A stretch of 64,000 bases of DNA, from the NCBI RefSeq assembly GCF_036327775.1, contig NZ_CP109598.1, positions 4,662,001-4,726,000 of the forward strand, given 5' to 3'. The notes under the pieces were generated by a model, which worked only from the letters and a program-made list of their open reading frames with translations, ran no database searches and was not told the origin of the DNA. The position numbers and the translations under genes are program-made. The DNA is from Streptomyces sp. NBC_01498 (GTDB taxonomy: Bacteria; Actinomycetota; Actinomycetes; Streptomycetales; Streptomycetaceae). Shown here one piece after another: positions 26,515-33,872 of this stretch; within the stretch, counting starts at the first letter, position 1, and every line of letters starts with the position of its first letter.

Positions 26515-28820
26515 GCAACGACGCGGCCACCGAGACCCAGGCACTCGACGGCCCCCGGCAGGAGCCGCCCGCACTGGGCCTCGGGGCGTCCCTCCCCCCG
26601 GCCGACGCCCGCGCCAAGACCGAGGGCACCTTCCCCTACGCCGCCGACCTCTGGGCCGAGGGCCTGCTCTGGGCCGCGCTGCTGCGCTCCCCGCACCCGC
26701 ACGCCCGCATCGTGTCCATCGACACCTCCGCCGCGGCCGACATGCCCGGTGTACGCGCCGTGGTGACCCACGCCGACGTCCTCGGCGACCCCTCCTACGG
26801 ACGGCTCGTCGCCGACCGCCCCGTCTTCGCCTCCGACCTCGTGCGCCACCACGGCGAGGCCATCGCCGCCGTCGCCGCCGACCACCCCGACACCGCCCGG
26901 ATGGCCGCCGCCGCCATCGCCGTCGAATACGAGGTCCTGGACCCCGTCACCGACCCGGAGAAGGCGTTCGAGGCCGAGCCGCTGCACCCCGACGGCAATC
27001 TGATCCGGCACATCCCGCTGCGCTACGGCGACCCCGACCTCGTCGGCGAGGTCGTCGTCGAAGGGCTGTACCGCATCGGCCGCCAGGACCCCGCGCCCAT
27101 CGGCGCCGAGGCCGGACTCGCCGTGCCCCGCCCCGACGGCGGAGTGGAGATCTACACCGGCTCCACCGACCCGCACACCGACCGGGACCTCGCCGCCGCC
27201 TGCTTCGGCCTCGAACCCGACCAGGTGAAGGTCGTCGTCACCGGCGTCCCCGGCGCCACCGGCGACCGCGAGGACCCCGGCTTCCAGATCCCGCTCGGCC
27301 TGCTCGCGCTGCGCACCGGCTGCCCCGTCAAGCTGGCCGCGACCCGCGAGGAGTCCTTCCTCGGGCACGCCCACCGGCACCCGACGCTGCTGCGCTACCG
27401 GCACCACGCGGACACCGAGGGCCGGCTCGTCAAGGTCGAGGCCCAGATCCTGCTCGACGCCGGGGCGTACGCCGACGCCTCGTCCGAATCCCTCGCGGCG
27501 GCCGTGGCGTTCGCCTGCGGCCCCTACATCGTCCCGCACGCCTTCATCGAGGGCTGGGCCGTCCGCACCAACAACCCGCCCTCGGGACACGTCCGGGGCG
27601 AGGGCGCGATGCAGGTCTGCGCCGCGTACGAGGGCCAGATGGACAAGCTCGCGACCAAACTCGGCATCGACCCCGCCGAACTGCGGCTGCGCAACGTCCT
27701 GGCGACCGGCGACATCCTGCCCACCGGCCAGACGGTGACCTGTCCGGCACCCGTCGCCGAACTGCTGCGCGCCGTAAGGGACTTCCCGCTGCCCAAGCTC
27801 CCCAAGGACATCCCCGAGTCGTCCTGGCTGCTGCCGGGCGGACCGGAGGGCGCGGGCGAGCCCGGCGCCGTACGCAGAGGCGTCGGCTACGCGCTCGGCA
27901 TGGTCCACATGCTCGGCGCCGAGGGCACCGACGAGGTCTCCACCGCCACGGTCAAGGTCCACGACGGTGTCGCCACCGTCATCTGCGCGGCCGTCGAGAC
28001 CGGCCAGGGCTTCTCCACCCTCGCCCGCCAGATCGTCCAGGAGACGCTCGGCATCGAGGAGGTCCACGTCGCGTCGGTCGACACCGACCAGCCCCCGGCC
28101 GGACCCGCCACGCACGGCCGCCACACCTGGGTCTCCGGCGGCGCGGTCGAGCGGGCCGCGAAGATGGTCCGTACCCAGCTCCTCCAGCCGCTGGCCCACA
28201 AGTTCGGCATGTCGACGGAGCTGCTCCAGATCACCGACGGCAAGATCACCTCGTACGACGGTGTGCTGTCGACCACCGTCACCGAGGCGATGGACGGCAA
28301 GGAACTGTGGGCCACGGCCCAGTGCCGCCCGCACCCCACCGAACCGCTGGACGAGTCGGGCCAGGGCGACGCGTTCGTGGGGCTCGCCTTCTGCGCGATC
28401 CGCGCGGTCGTGGACGTCGACATCGAACTCGGCTCCGTGCGCGTCGTGGAGATGGCCGTCGCGCAGGACGTCGGCCGGGTCCTCAACCCGGCGCAGCTCG
28501 CCACCCGTATCGAGGCGGGCGTCACCCAGGGCATCGGTACGGCGCTGACGGAGAACCTCCGCACCAACCGCGGTCTGGTACGCCGTCCCGACCTCACCGG
28601 CTACGCCCTGCCGACGTCCCTGGACGCGGCGGACATCCGGATCGTGAAACTGGTCGAGGAACGCGACGTGGTGGCCCCGTTCGGCGCCAAGCCCGCCAGC
28701 GCGGTACCGGTCGTGACCTCCCCGGCGGCGGTCGCGGCGGCGGTCCGCGCGGCGACCGGCCGCCCGGTCAACCGGCTGCCGATCCGGCCCCAGTCGGCGG
28801 TGGTGACGTCCGGCGGGTGA
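26511..28820 (+). CDS. Molybdopterin-binding-type large subunit with atypical active-site motifs
   Basis: 769 residues matching xanthine dehydrogenase family large subunits end to end (aldehyde oxidase a/b hammerhead domain about 25-135, Mo-binding domain about 150-760). Three motifs of active members are missing: the GGGFGGKE loop is replaced around 245-256 by GATGDREDPGFQ, AFRGFGGPQ by HVRGEGAMQ, and the catalytic VGEPP glutamate region by FGAKPAS near the C-terminus. It may use another chemistry, or be a structural or pseudo-enzyme subunit. GTG 26511 overlaps the previous stop, and its own TGA overlaps the sigma factor GTG. No Mo-cofactor maturation gene (XdhC) is adjacent. Confidence 0.83.
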   Translation: MSNDAATETQALDGPRQEPPALGLGASLPPADARAKTEGTFPYAADLWAEGLLWAALLRSPHPHARIVSIDTSAAADMPGVRAVVTHADVLGDPSYGRLVADRPVFASDLVRHHGEAIAAVAADHPDTARMAAAAIAVEYEVLDPVTDPEKAFEAEPLHPDGNLIRHIPLRYGDPDLVGEVVVEGLYRIGRQDPAPIGAEAGLAVPRPDGGVEIYTGSTDPHTDRDLAAACFGLEPDQVKVVVTGVPGATGDREDPGFQIPLGLLALRTGCPVKLAATREESFLGHAHRHPTLLRYRHHADTEGRLVKVEAQILLDAGAYADASSESLAAAVAFACGPYIVPHAFIEGWAVRTNNPPSGHVRGEGAMQVCAAYEGQMDKLATKLGIDPAELRLRNVLATGDILPTGQTVTCPAPVAELLRAVRDFPLPKLPKDIPESSWLLPGGPEGAGEPGAVRRGVGYALGMVHMLGAEGTDEVSTATVKVHDGVATVICAAVETGQGFSTLARQIVQETLGIEEVHVASVDTDQPPAGPATHGRHTWVSGGAVERAAKMVRTQLLQPLAHKFGMSTELLQITDGKITSYDGVLSTTVTEAMDGKELWATAQCRPHPTEPLDESGQGDAFVGLAFCAIRAVVDVDIELGSVRVVEMAVAQDVGRVLNPAQLATRIEAGVTQGIGTALTENLRTNRGLVRRPDLTGYALPTSLDAADIRIVKLVEERDVVAPFGAKPASAVPVVTSPAAVAAAVRAATGRPVNRLPIRPQSAVVTSGG

Positions 28821-29917
28821 ACGCCCCGGACACCGGGGCGGGGGGCCGGGGCGGGCCACTCGCGCTCGCCCGGACCGGCGACCGCCCGGCGTTCGACCGG
28901 CTGGTGGGTCCCTACCGCCGGGAACTGCACCTGCACGCCTACCGGATGCTCGGCTCCTTCCACGACGCGGACGACGTGGTCCAGGAGACGCTCCTGCGCG
29001 CCTGGCGCGCCCTCGACCGCTTCGAGGAGCGACGGGGCACGGCGGACGATCCGGTACGGGCCTGGCTCTACCGGATCGCCACCAACCGCTGTCTGACCCT
29101 GCTGGAGACCCGCGCCCGCCGCGAACTGCCCACCGGCTTCGGGCACGACGAACGCCCGCCGGACGACATCGCGTGGCTGGAGCCGTACCCCGACGCGCTG
29201 CTCGACGCCGACCCGGGGACGGCCGCGCTGCGCCGCGAATCGGTGGAACTCGCTTTCGTCGTCGCGCTCCAGCGGCTGTCACCGATGCAGCGGGCGGCGG
29301 TCGTGCTGCGCGACGTGCTCGACTTCCCGGCGCGTGAGGCGGCGGACGTCCTCGACACGACGGTGCCCTCGGTCAACAGCGCGCTTCAGCGGGCCCGCCG
29401 CGCCCTCGCGGCCGGCCGGCGCCCCGGGGACTCCCGCACCCAGCGCCAGGAACTCGGCGCGCTGCCGCCCGGCGAACTGCGGGCGCTGGCACGGCGGTAC
29501 GCGCGGGCGTGGGACCGGGGCGACGTGGACGCGATCGTGGCGATGCTCGGGGACGACGTGCGGTACTCGATGCCGCCGGGCGCCACCTGGTACGAAGGCC
29601 CGGACGCGGTAAGGGAGTTCCTGGTCCGGTACCCGCTCACCCTGCGGTGGCGGTTCGTGCCCACCCGGTCCAACGGTCAGCTCGCGTTCGGCGCGTACCT
29701 GCTGGACGAGGGGAGCGGCCGGTTCCGGCCGGTGGGGGTGGACGTCCTGACACTGCGGTCGGGGCGGGTGTCGGCCGTCACGGCGTTCCTGACGGCGGAT
29801 CTGACGCCGTGGGGGCTGCCGGAGGAGCCGCCGGAGGGGGAGCTGGAGGGGGAGTCGGCCGGAGAGCCGGCCGGGGAACCGGACGCGGGGCCGGGCGAAG
29901 GACCAGGCGCGGAGTAG
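28817..29917 (+). CDS. Sigma-70 family factor with SnoaL-like C-terminal domain
   Basis: 366 residues. Region 2 (FDRLVGPYRRELHLHAYRMLGSFHDADDVVQETLLRAWRALDRF), then region 4 (RLSPMQRAAVVLRDVLDFPAREAADVLDTTVPSVNSALQRARR), then a SnoaL/NTF2-like domain (ARAWDRGDVDAIVAMLGDDVRYSMPPGATWYEGPDAVREFL) seen in ECF sigma factors controlled by their own C-terminal domain, and finally a Glu/Gly/Pro-rich tail. The GTG start overlaps the stop of the Mo-subunit gene (GTGA), so it is expressed with the oxidoreductase. No anti-sigma gene follows, which fits control by the fused domain. Confidence 0.88.
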   Translation: MNAPDTGAGGRGGPLALARTGDRPAFDRLVGPYRRELHLHAYRMLGSFHDADDVVQETLLRAWRALDRFEERRGTADDPVRAWLYRIATNRCLTLLETRARRELPTGFGHDERPPDDIAWLEPYPDALLDADPGTAALRRESVELAFVVALQRLSPMQRAAVVLRDVLDFPAREAADVLDTTVPSVNSALQRARRALAAGRRPGDSRTQRQELGALPPGELRALARRYARAWDRGDVDAIVAMLGDDVRYSMPPGATWYEGPDAVREFLVRYPLTLRWRFVPTRSNGQLAFGAYLLDEGSGRFRPVGVDVLTLRSGRVSAVTAFLTADLTPWGLPEEPPEGELEGESAGEPAGEPDAGPGEGPGAE

Positions 29918-30025
29918 CGCGTGCCGGGTGGGGGCCAGGGCCGCACGGACGGCCCCGCGCGCGTCCGCCGCCCGGCGCGCGCCTGCTCCGCCCGTCACAG
30001 CCGCGCCCCACCACAGCCCTGCCCG

Positions 30026-30295
30026 GCCTCCACCTGCCCGGCCTCCATGCGTCCGGCCTCCACCTGCCCGGCCTCCACCTGCCCGGCCTCCACCTGCCCG
30101 GCCTCCGTCCGCCCTGCCTCCATGCGCCCTGCCTCCACTTGCCCGGCCTCCACCCGCCCCGCCTCCGTCCGCCCGGCCTCCACCCGCCCGGCCTCCACCC
30201 GCCCCGCCTCCACCTGCCCTGCCTCCATGCGCCCTGCCTCCACCTGCCCGGCCTCCACCCGCCCCGCCTCCGTCCGCCCGGCCCCCGTCCGCCTC
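30026..30295. repeat. 15-bp minisatellite, 18 units, between the sigma factor and SDR genes
   Basis: Eighteen consecutive 15-bp units beginning GCCTCC and following the pattern GCCTCCACCTGCCCG, with variants ACCCG, ATGCG and GTCCG in the middle. It is in the 471-base gap 29918-30388. All frames are open because of the period, but no unit frame has a ribosome site, so it is called non-coding. On the minus strand it would read GQVEAGRMEAG repeats. No hairpin terminator was seen for the sigma gene. Confidence 0.9.
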
Positions 30296-30388
30296 GCGGA
30301 AAGTTCTGCCCGCCGCCCCGATCAGTTCCGCCGCCCCGCCGGGTTGCACCTGTGAGAGACCGACCCACCACCTCACACAGGAGAGCCC

Positions 30389-31156
30389 ATGCTGCTGGAG
30401 AAGAAGACCGCGATCGTCTACGGCGGTGGCGGCCACATCGGCGCGGCCGTCGCCCGCGCCTTCGCCCGTGAGGGCGCGCACGTACATCTGGCGGGGCGCA
30501 CGGAGGCGACCCTGCGGGCCGTGGCCGACGACATCAACGCCACCGGCGGGCCCGGCCGCGCGAGTGCCGCCGTCGTGGACGCGCTCGACGCCGGCGCCGT
30601 CGACCGGCACACCGACGAGGTCGCCGCGGCGGCGGGAGGGCTCGACATCTCGGTCAACGTCATCTCCGACGCCGACATCCAGGGCACGCCCCTGGTGGAG
30701 ATGGACATCGAGGACTATCTGCGGCCCGTCACCGTGGCGCTCCGCTCGAAGTTCCTCACCAGCCGCGCCGCCGCCCGCCACATGACGGGCCGGCGCTCCG
30801 GGGTGATCCTCTTCGTCGGCGGCACCTTCGACCGCTCCGTGGCCGGAGACGTGTACGTCGGCGGGCTCCAGCCCGCGCTGGACGCCGTCGAGTCGCTGCG
30901 CAGGCAACTGGCCGCCGAGATCGGCCGGTACGGCGTACGCGTTCTCACCCTCCGCACCAGCGGGTTCCCCGAGAGCATCCCGGAGAGCTACGACGAGGGC
31001 CGGGCGATCCGGTCCTTCCTCGACGGGCGGACGCTTACCGGGCGGGCCGCGACGCTGGCGGAGGCGGGGGAGATCGCGGCGTTCGTGGCGTCGGACCGGG
31101 CACGGACGCTCAGCGGGACGGCGGTCAACATGACGGTGGGCGCGAGCCTGGACTGA
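30389..31156 (+). CDS. Short-chain dehydrogenase/reductase with altered catalytic site
   Basis: 255 residues with a Rossmann fold: KTAIVYGGGGHIGAAVARAFAREGAHVHLAGR is a complete dinucleotide-binding motif, DALDAG follows, and the NNAG position reads VNVIS. The catalytic YxxxK is not conserved: the aligned stretch is YVGGLQPALDAVESL, with Leu in place of Lys, and the active-site Ser region reads GGTFDRSV. It may bind NAD(P) without normal SDR catalysis. ATG 30389 follows AGGAGAG (strong). It lies downstream of the sigma factor gene and minisatellite and may be its target, which is only a guess. Confidence 0.82.
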   Translation: MLLEKKTAIVYGGGGHIGAAVARAFAREGAHVHLAGRTEATLRAVADDINATGGPGRASAAVVDALDAGAVDRHTDEVAAAAGGLDISVNVISDADIQGTPLVEMDIEDYLRPVTVALRSKFLTSRAAARHMTGRRSGVILFVGGTFDRSVAGDVYVGGLQPALDAVESLRRQLAAEIGRYGVRVLTLRTSGFPESIPESYDEGRAIRSFLDGRTLTGRAATLAEAGEIAAFVASDRARTLSGTAVNMTVGASLD

Positions 31157-31171
31157 CCGCGCGGGCGAGGA

Positions 31172-31213
31172 GCCCGGCCGGGAAGCCGGGCGAGCCTCCC
31201 GGACGGGGGAGGC
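31172..31213 (-). terminator. Two small hairpins downstream of tRNA-Cys
   Basis: GCCCGGC/GCCGGGC (31172-31178 and 31185-31191) and GCCTCCC/GGGAGGC (31194-31200 and 31207-31213). They lie between the SDR stop and the convergent tRNA 3' end and could terminate both transcripts. Confidence 0.5.
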
Positions 31214-31233
31214 GTTCGCGACGGGGGAAGGAG

Positions 31234-31305
31234 AGGCCGTGGCGGGAATCGAACCCACGTAACTCGATTTGCAGTCGAGCCCCTGAACCACTCGGGCACA
31301 CGGCC
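31234..31305 (-). tRNA. tRNA-Cys (GCA)
   Basis: On the minus strand, acceptor GGCCGTG (from 31305) pairs with CACGGCC ending at 31235; the T arm GGGTTCGATTCCC and anticodon loop CTGCAAA (anticodon GCA) are clear. The discriminator is U (31234), the identity element for cysteinyl-tRNA synthetase. CCA is not encoded. There is no adjacent integrase or duplicated 3' end, so no sign that it is an occupied attachment site. Confidence 0.95.
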
Positions 31306-31546
31306 GTGCGGACCGCCGTCGCGTACGTGTTCCGTACCTTCCGGCGGTGCGTCGTGATTCGACCGTAGGCGGGGCGCCCGGCACCGCTCAAGGGCGCCGG
31401 GCGCCCCGCAACGCGACTGCCACACCCCGTTCACGCACGGGCGGGCGGGACCCCGGCGGGGGCCTCGGAGGCGTACGACGAAGGGACCAGCGCGGTCACG
31501 ACCACCGACAGGTTCCACCTGTCACCAAGCCCCTTACGCTGAGCCC

Positions 31547-33079
31547 ATGACCGCCCTGGAACCGGGTGACGCCGATGTCGCCGCCGAAGCCGCCCCGCAT
31601 GCCCCGCCCGTCCTGCCCGGCCCGCCCCTGGCCAAGAACCTCGGCGGGGGCATCGGTGGGGACCTCGGTGGAGACATCAGCGGGGACCTCGGTGGGGACG
31701 GCATCCTCGGCAGGACCCACCGGGCGCTCAGCGTCGGCATCATCTGCGTCGTCCTGCTGATCGCCTTCGAGGCCACGGCGGTCGGTACCGCGATGCCGGT
31801 GGCGGCGCGCGAGCTGCGGGGCGTCTCGCTGTACGCCTTCTCCTTCTCCGCGTACTTCACCACCAGCCTCTTCGCGATGGTGCTCTCCGGCCAGTGGGCC
31901 GACCGCAGCGGCCCGCTCCGGCCGCTCGTCACCGGCATCAGCGCCTTCGCGGCCGGACTGCTCCTCTCCGGCACGGCCGGCGCCATGTGGCAGTTCATCG
32001 CCGGCCGGGCGGTCCAGGGGCTCGGCGGCGGACTGGTGATCGTCGCGCTGTACGTGGTGGTCGGCCGCGCCTACCCGGAACGGCTGCGCCCCTCGATCAT
32101 GGCCGCGTTCGCCGCGAGCTGGGTGATCCCCTCCGTGGTCGGCCCGCTCGCCTCCGGGACGGTCACCGAACACCTCGGCTGGCGCTGGGTGTTCATCGGC
32201 ATCCCGGTCCTGGTCGTGCTGCCGCTGGCGACGGCGCTGCCCGCGATCCGGCAGATGGCGGCCGGGCCCGCCGACCCCACGGAGCCCGTACCCCCCTTCG
32301 ACCGGCGCCGGATCCGGCTGGCGCTGGCGATCTCGCTGGGCGCGGGACTGCTCCAGTACGCGGGCCAGGACCTGAACTGGTTCTCGCTGCTCCCCGGCGT
32401 GGCCGGCGCCGCCCTGGTCGTACCCGCCGTCCTCGGCCTGCTGCCGCCCGGCACCTACCGGGCCCGCCGGGGCATGCCGTCCGTCGTCCTGCTGCGCGGG
32501 GTCGCGGCGGGCTCCTTCATCGCGGCGGAGAGCTTCGTCCCGCTGATGCTCGTCACCCAGCGGGGCCTGTCGCCGACACTGGCGGGCCTCTCCCTGGCGG
32601 TCGGCGGCGCGACCTGGGCCCTCGGCTCGTACATCCAGTCCCGCCCCCGAGCGGAACGGCACCGCGAACGGCTGCTGATGGGCGGCATGGTGCTGGTCGC
32701 CGCCTCCATCGCCGCCGCGCCGAGCGTCCTGATCGAGGCGGTCCCGGTCTGGGTCGTGGGCGTCGCCTGGGCGGTCGGCTGCCTCGGCATGGGCGCGGTC
32801 ATCGCGTCCACGAGCGTGCTGCTGCTGAAGCTCTCCCCGCCGGAGGAGGCGGGTACCAACTCCGCCGCCCTCCAGATATCCGACGGCCTGTCCAACATCC
32901 TGCTCCTGTCGGCGGGCGGCGCGGCGTTCGCGGCCCTGGGCGGCGGCGCGGTCGGCACCCACGACCTCTCCACGACCACCGCCTCCCACCCGGCGGCCTT
33001 CGCGGCGGTCTTCCTCCCGATGGCGGCCGTGGCCCTGGCAGGCGTATGGGTGGCGACCCGGGTCCGGGCAGCGCGATAA
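31547..33079 (+). CDS. MFS transporter, drug/multidrug exporter type
   Basis: 510 residues with about 12-14 hydrophobic segments. The N-terminal extension carries a Gly/Asp repeat (GGGIGGDLGGDISGDLGGDG) encoded by imperfect DNA repeats. Helix 1 (ALSVGIICVVLLIAFEATAVGTAMPVAARELRG) and the loop GQWADRSGPLRPL, the MFS motif A equivalent, point to the proton-driven exporter group (EmrB/DHA2-like). FEATAVGTAMP fits motif D1. The substrate is unknown and no regulator is adjacent. A gene for a ribbon-helix-helix protein follows after 39 bases. Confidence 0.88.
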   Translation: MTALEPGDADVAAEAAPHAPPVLPGPPLAKNLGGGIGGDLGGDISGDLGGDGILGRTHRALSVGIICVVLLIAFEATAVGTAMPVAARELRGVSLYAFSFSAYFTTSLFAMVLSGQWADRSGPLRPLVTGISAFAAGLLLSGTAGAMWQFIAGRAVQGLGGGLVIVALYVVVGRAYPERLRPSIMAAFAASWVIPSVVGPLASGTVTEHLGWRWVFIGIPVLVVLPLATALPAIRQMAAGPADPTEPVPPFDRRRIRLALAISLGAGLLQYAGQDLNWFSLLPGVAGAALVVPAVLGLLPPGTYRARRGMPSVVLLRGVAAGSFIAAESFVPLMLVTQRGLSPTLAGLSLAVGGATWALGSYIQSRPRAERHRERLLMGGMVLVAASIAAAPSVLIEAVPVWVVGVAWAVGCLGMGAVIASTSVLLLKLSPPEEAGTNSAALQISDGLSNILLLSAGGAAFAALGGGAVGTHDLSTTTASHPAAFAAVFLPMAAVALAGVWVATRVRAAR

Positions 33080-33080
33080 C

Positions 33081-33118
33081 CGGTACTGCTCCGGCCCCAA
33101 GATCGGTACCTTTTCGAT
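33081..33118 (+). promoter_or_regulatory. Possible promoter/operator of the toxin-antitoxin pair
   Basis: Direct repeats CGGTAC at 33081-33086 and 33104-33109, 23 bp apart, precede the antitoxin ATG 33119. TACCTT (33107-33112) lies exactly 6 bases before the ATG with no ribosome site visible, which would fit a leaderless mRNA. Antitoxin autoregulation at such repeats is common for ribbon-helix-helix antitoxins. Confidence 0.4.
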
Positions 33119-33322
33119 ATGGCGATGAACCTGCGTCTCCGGGACGACCAGCACGAAGCGCTCAGGCGCCAGGCGGAAGCCGAGGGCCTCAGCATGCACG
33201 CCATCGTGCTCAAGGCGGTCGACCACTATCTGCGACTCGAGGGCGACCGGGCGTCCGTCCGGCGGCTCGGCGCCACCTACGCGGCGCGTCACTCCGAACT
33301 GCTCCGGCGGCTGGGGGAGTAG
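33119..33322 (+). CDS. Ribbon-helix-helix antitoxin
   Basis: 67 residues. MAMNLRLRDDQHEALRRQAEAEGLSMHAIVLKAVDHYLR is a typical RHH/CopG-type DNA-binding region (beta strand NLRLR, then two helices), and the C-terminal half (RRLGATYAARHSELLRRLGE) would wrap the toxin. It ends 3 bases before the start of the Fic-domain gene, the standard antitoxin-first order. The DNA-binding part probably represses the operon. Confidence 0.87.
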   Translation: MAMNLRLRDDQHEALRRQAEAEGLSMHAIVLKAVDHYLRLEGDRASVRRLGATYAARHSELLRRLGE

Positions 33323-33325
33323 GGC

Positions 33326-33721
33326 ATGAAATACCTGACCGTCGAGGAGACCCTCGACCTGGCGGAACTCGGCTGCGACGGACAGCGGGTCGCGGTCCGC
33401 GACCTCGGGCTGCTCAGCTCGGCGGCGCACCGCCCGCAATCGCAGATGTTCGGGGTCGAGGCGTACGCGGACCTCTTCGAGAAGGCGGCGGCGCTGCTCC
33501 AGTCGCTGGCGGTCAACCACCCCCTGGTGGACGGCAACAAGCGGATGGCGTGGATGTCGACGGCTGTCTTTCTCGACCTCAATGGCATCGGCATGCTGGA
33601 CGTCGATCAGGACGAGGCGTACGACCTCGTCATCGACGTCGCCACCGGCAGCGTCGAGGACCCCGGCCGGATCGGGGACCGGCTGCGGGCCCTGCACCTC
33701 GCCGGGGCGCCTGCCGTGTGA
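33326..33721 (+). CDS. Fic/Doc family toxin
   Basis: 131 residues, Doc-sized. The active-site motif reads HPLVDGNKRMAW (H65-P66-L67-V68-D69-G70-N71-K72-R73), the full HPFxxGN(K/R)R type with Leu for Phe. This is closer to AMP-transferring Fic proteins than to Doc of phage P1 (HxFxNANKR), which phosphorylates EF-Tu. No N-terminal inhibitory S/TxxxE(G/N) helix is apparent, so inhibition must come from the partner. Target unknown. Confidence 0.9.
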   Translation: MKYLTVEETLDLAELGCDGQRVAVRDLGLLSSAAHRPQSQMFGVEAYADLFEKAAALLQSLAVNHPLVDGNKRMAWMSTAVFLDLNGIGMLDVDQDEAYDLVIDVATGSVEDPGRIGDRLRALHLAGAPAV

Positions 33722-33872
33722 CCCGGGTCGCACCTGAGGGACCCCCCGTTCGTTCGGGGCGGGATCGGGCCGGGCCGCCGGTAGGGTGGCCCGGTTGTCA
33801 TATCCGAACCCGGGGCCCCGCCGCCCCCGAGTCCCGTAACCCGTGCACCCGAGCGCCCGTGAACCGGAGACC

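Noticed and set aside
26016..29282. A 1088-codon minus-strand frame opposite the molybdo-enzyme genes
   Set aside because: Antisense shadow of three conserved, coupled genes; rich in Arg/Gly/Asp with no motif.
29995..30258. Minus-strand frame of 87 codons reading EAGQVEAGR repeats
   Set aside because: A by-product of the 15-bp repeat; ATG codons are part of the repeat and there is no ribosome site.
30026..30295. CRISPR array
   Set aside because: Period is 15 bp with no spacers; units are contiguous and no cas genes are nearby.
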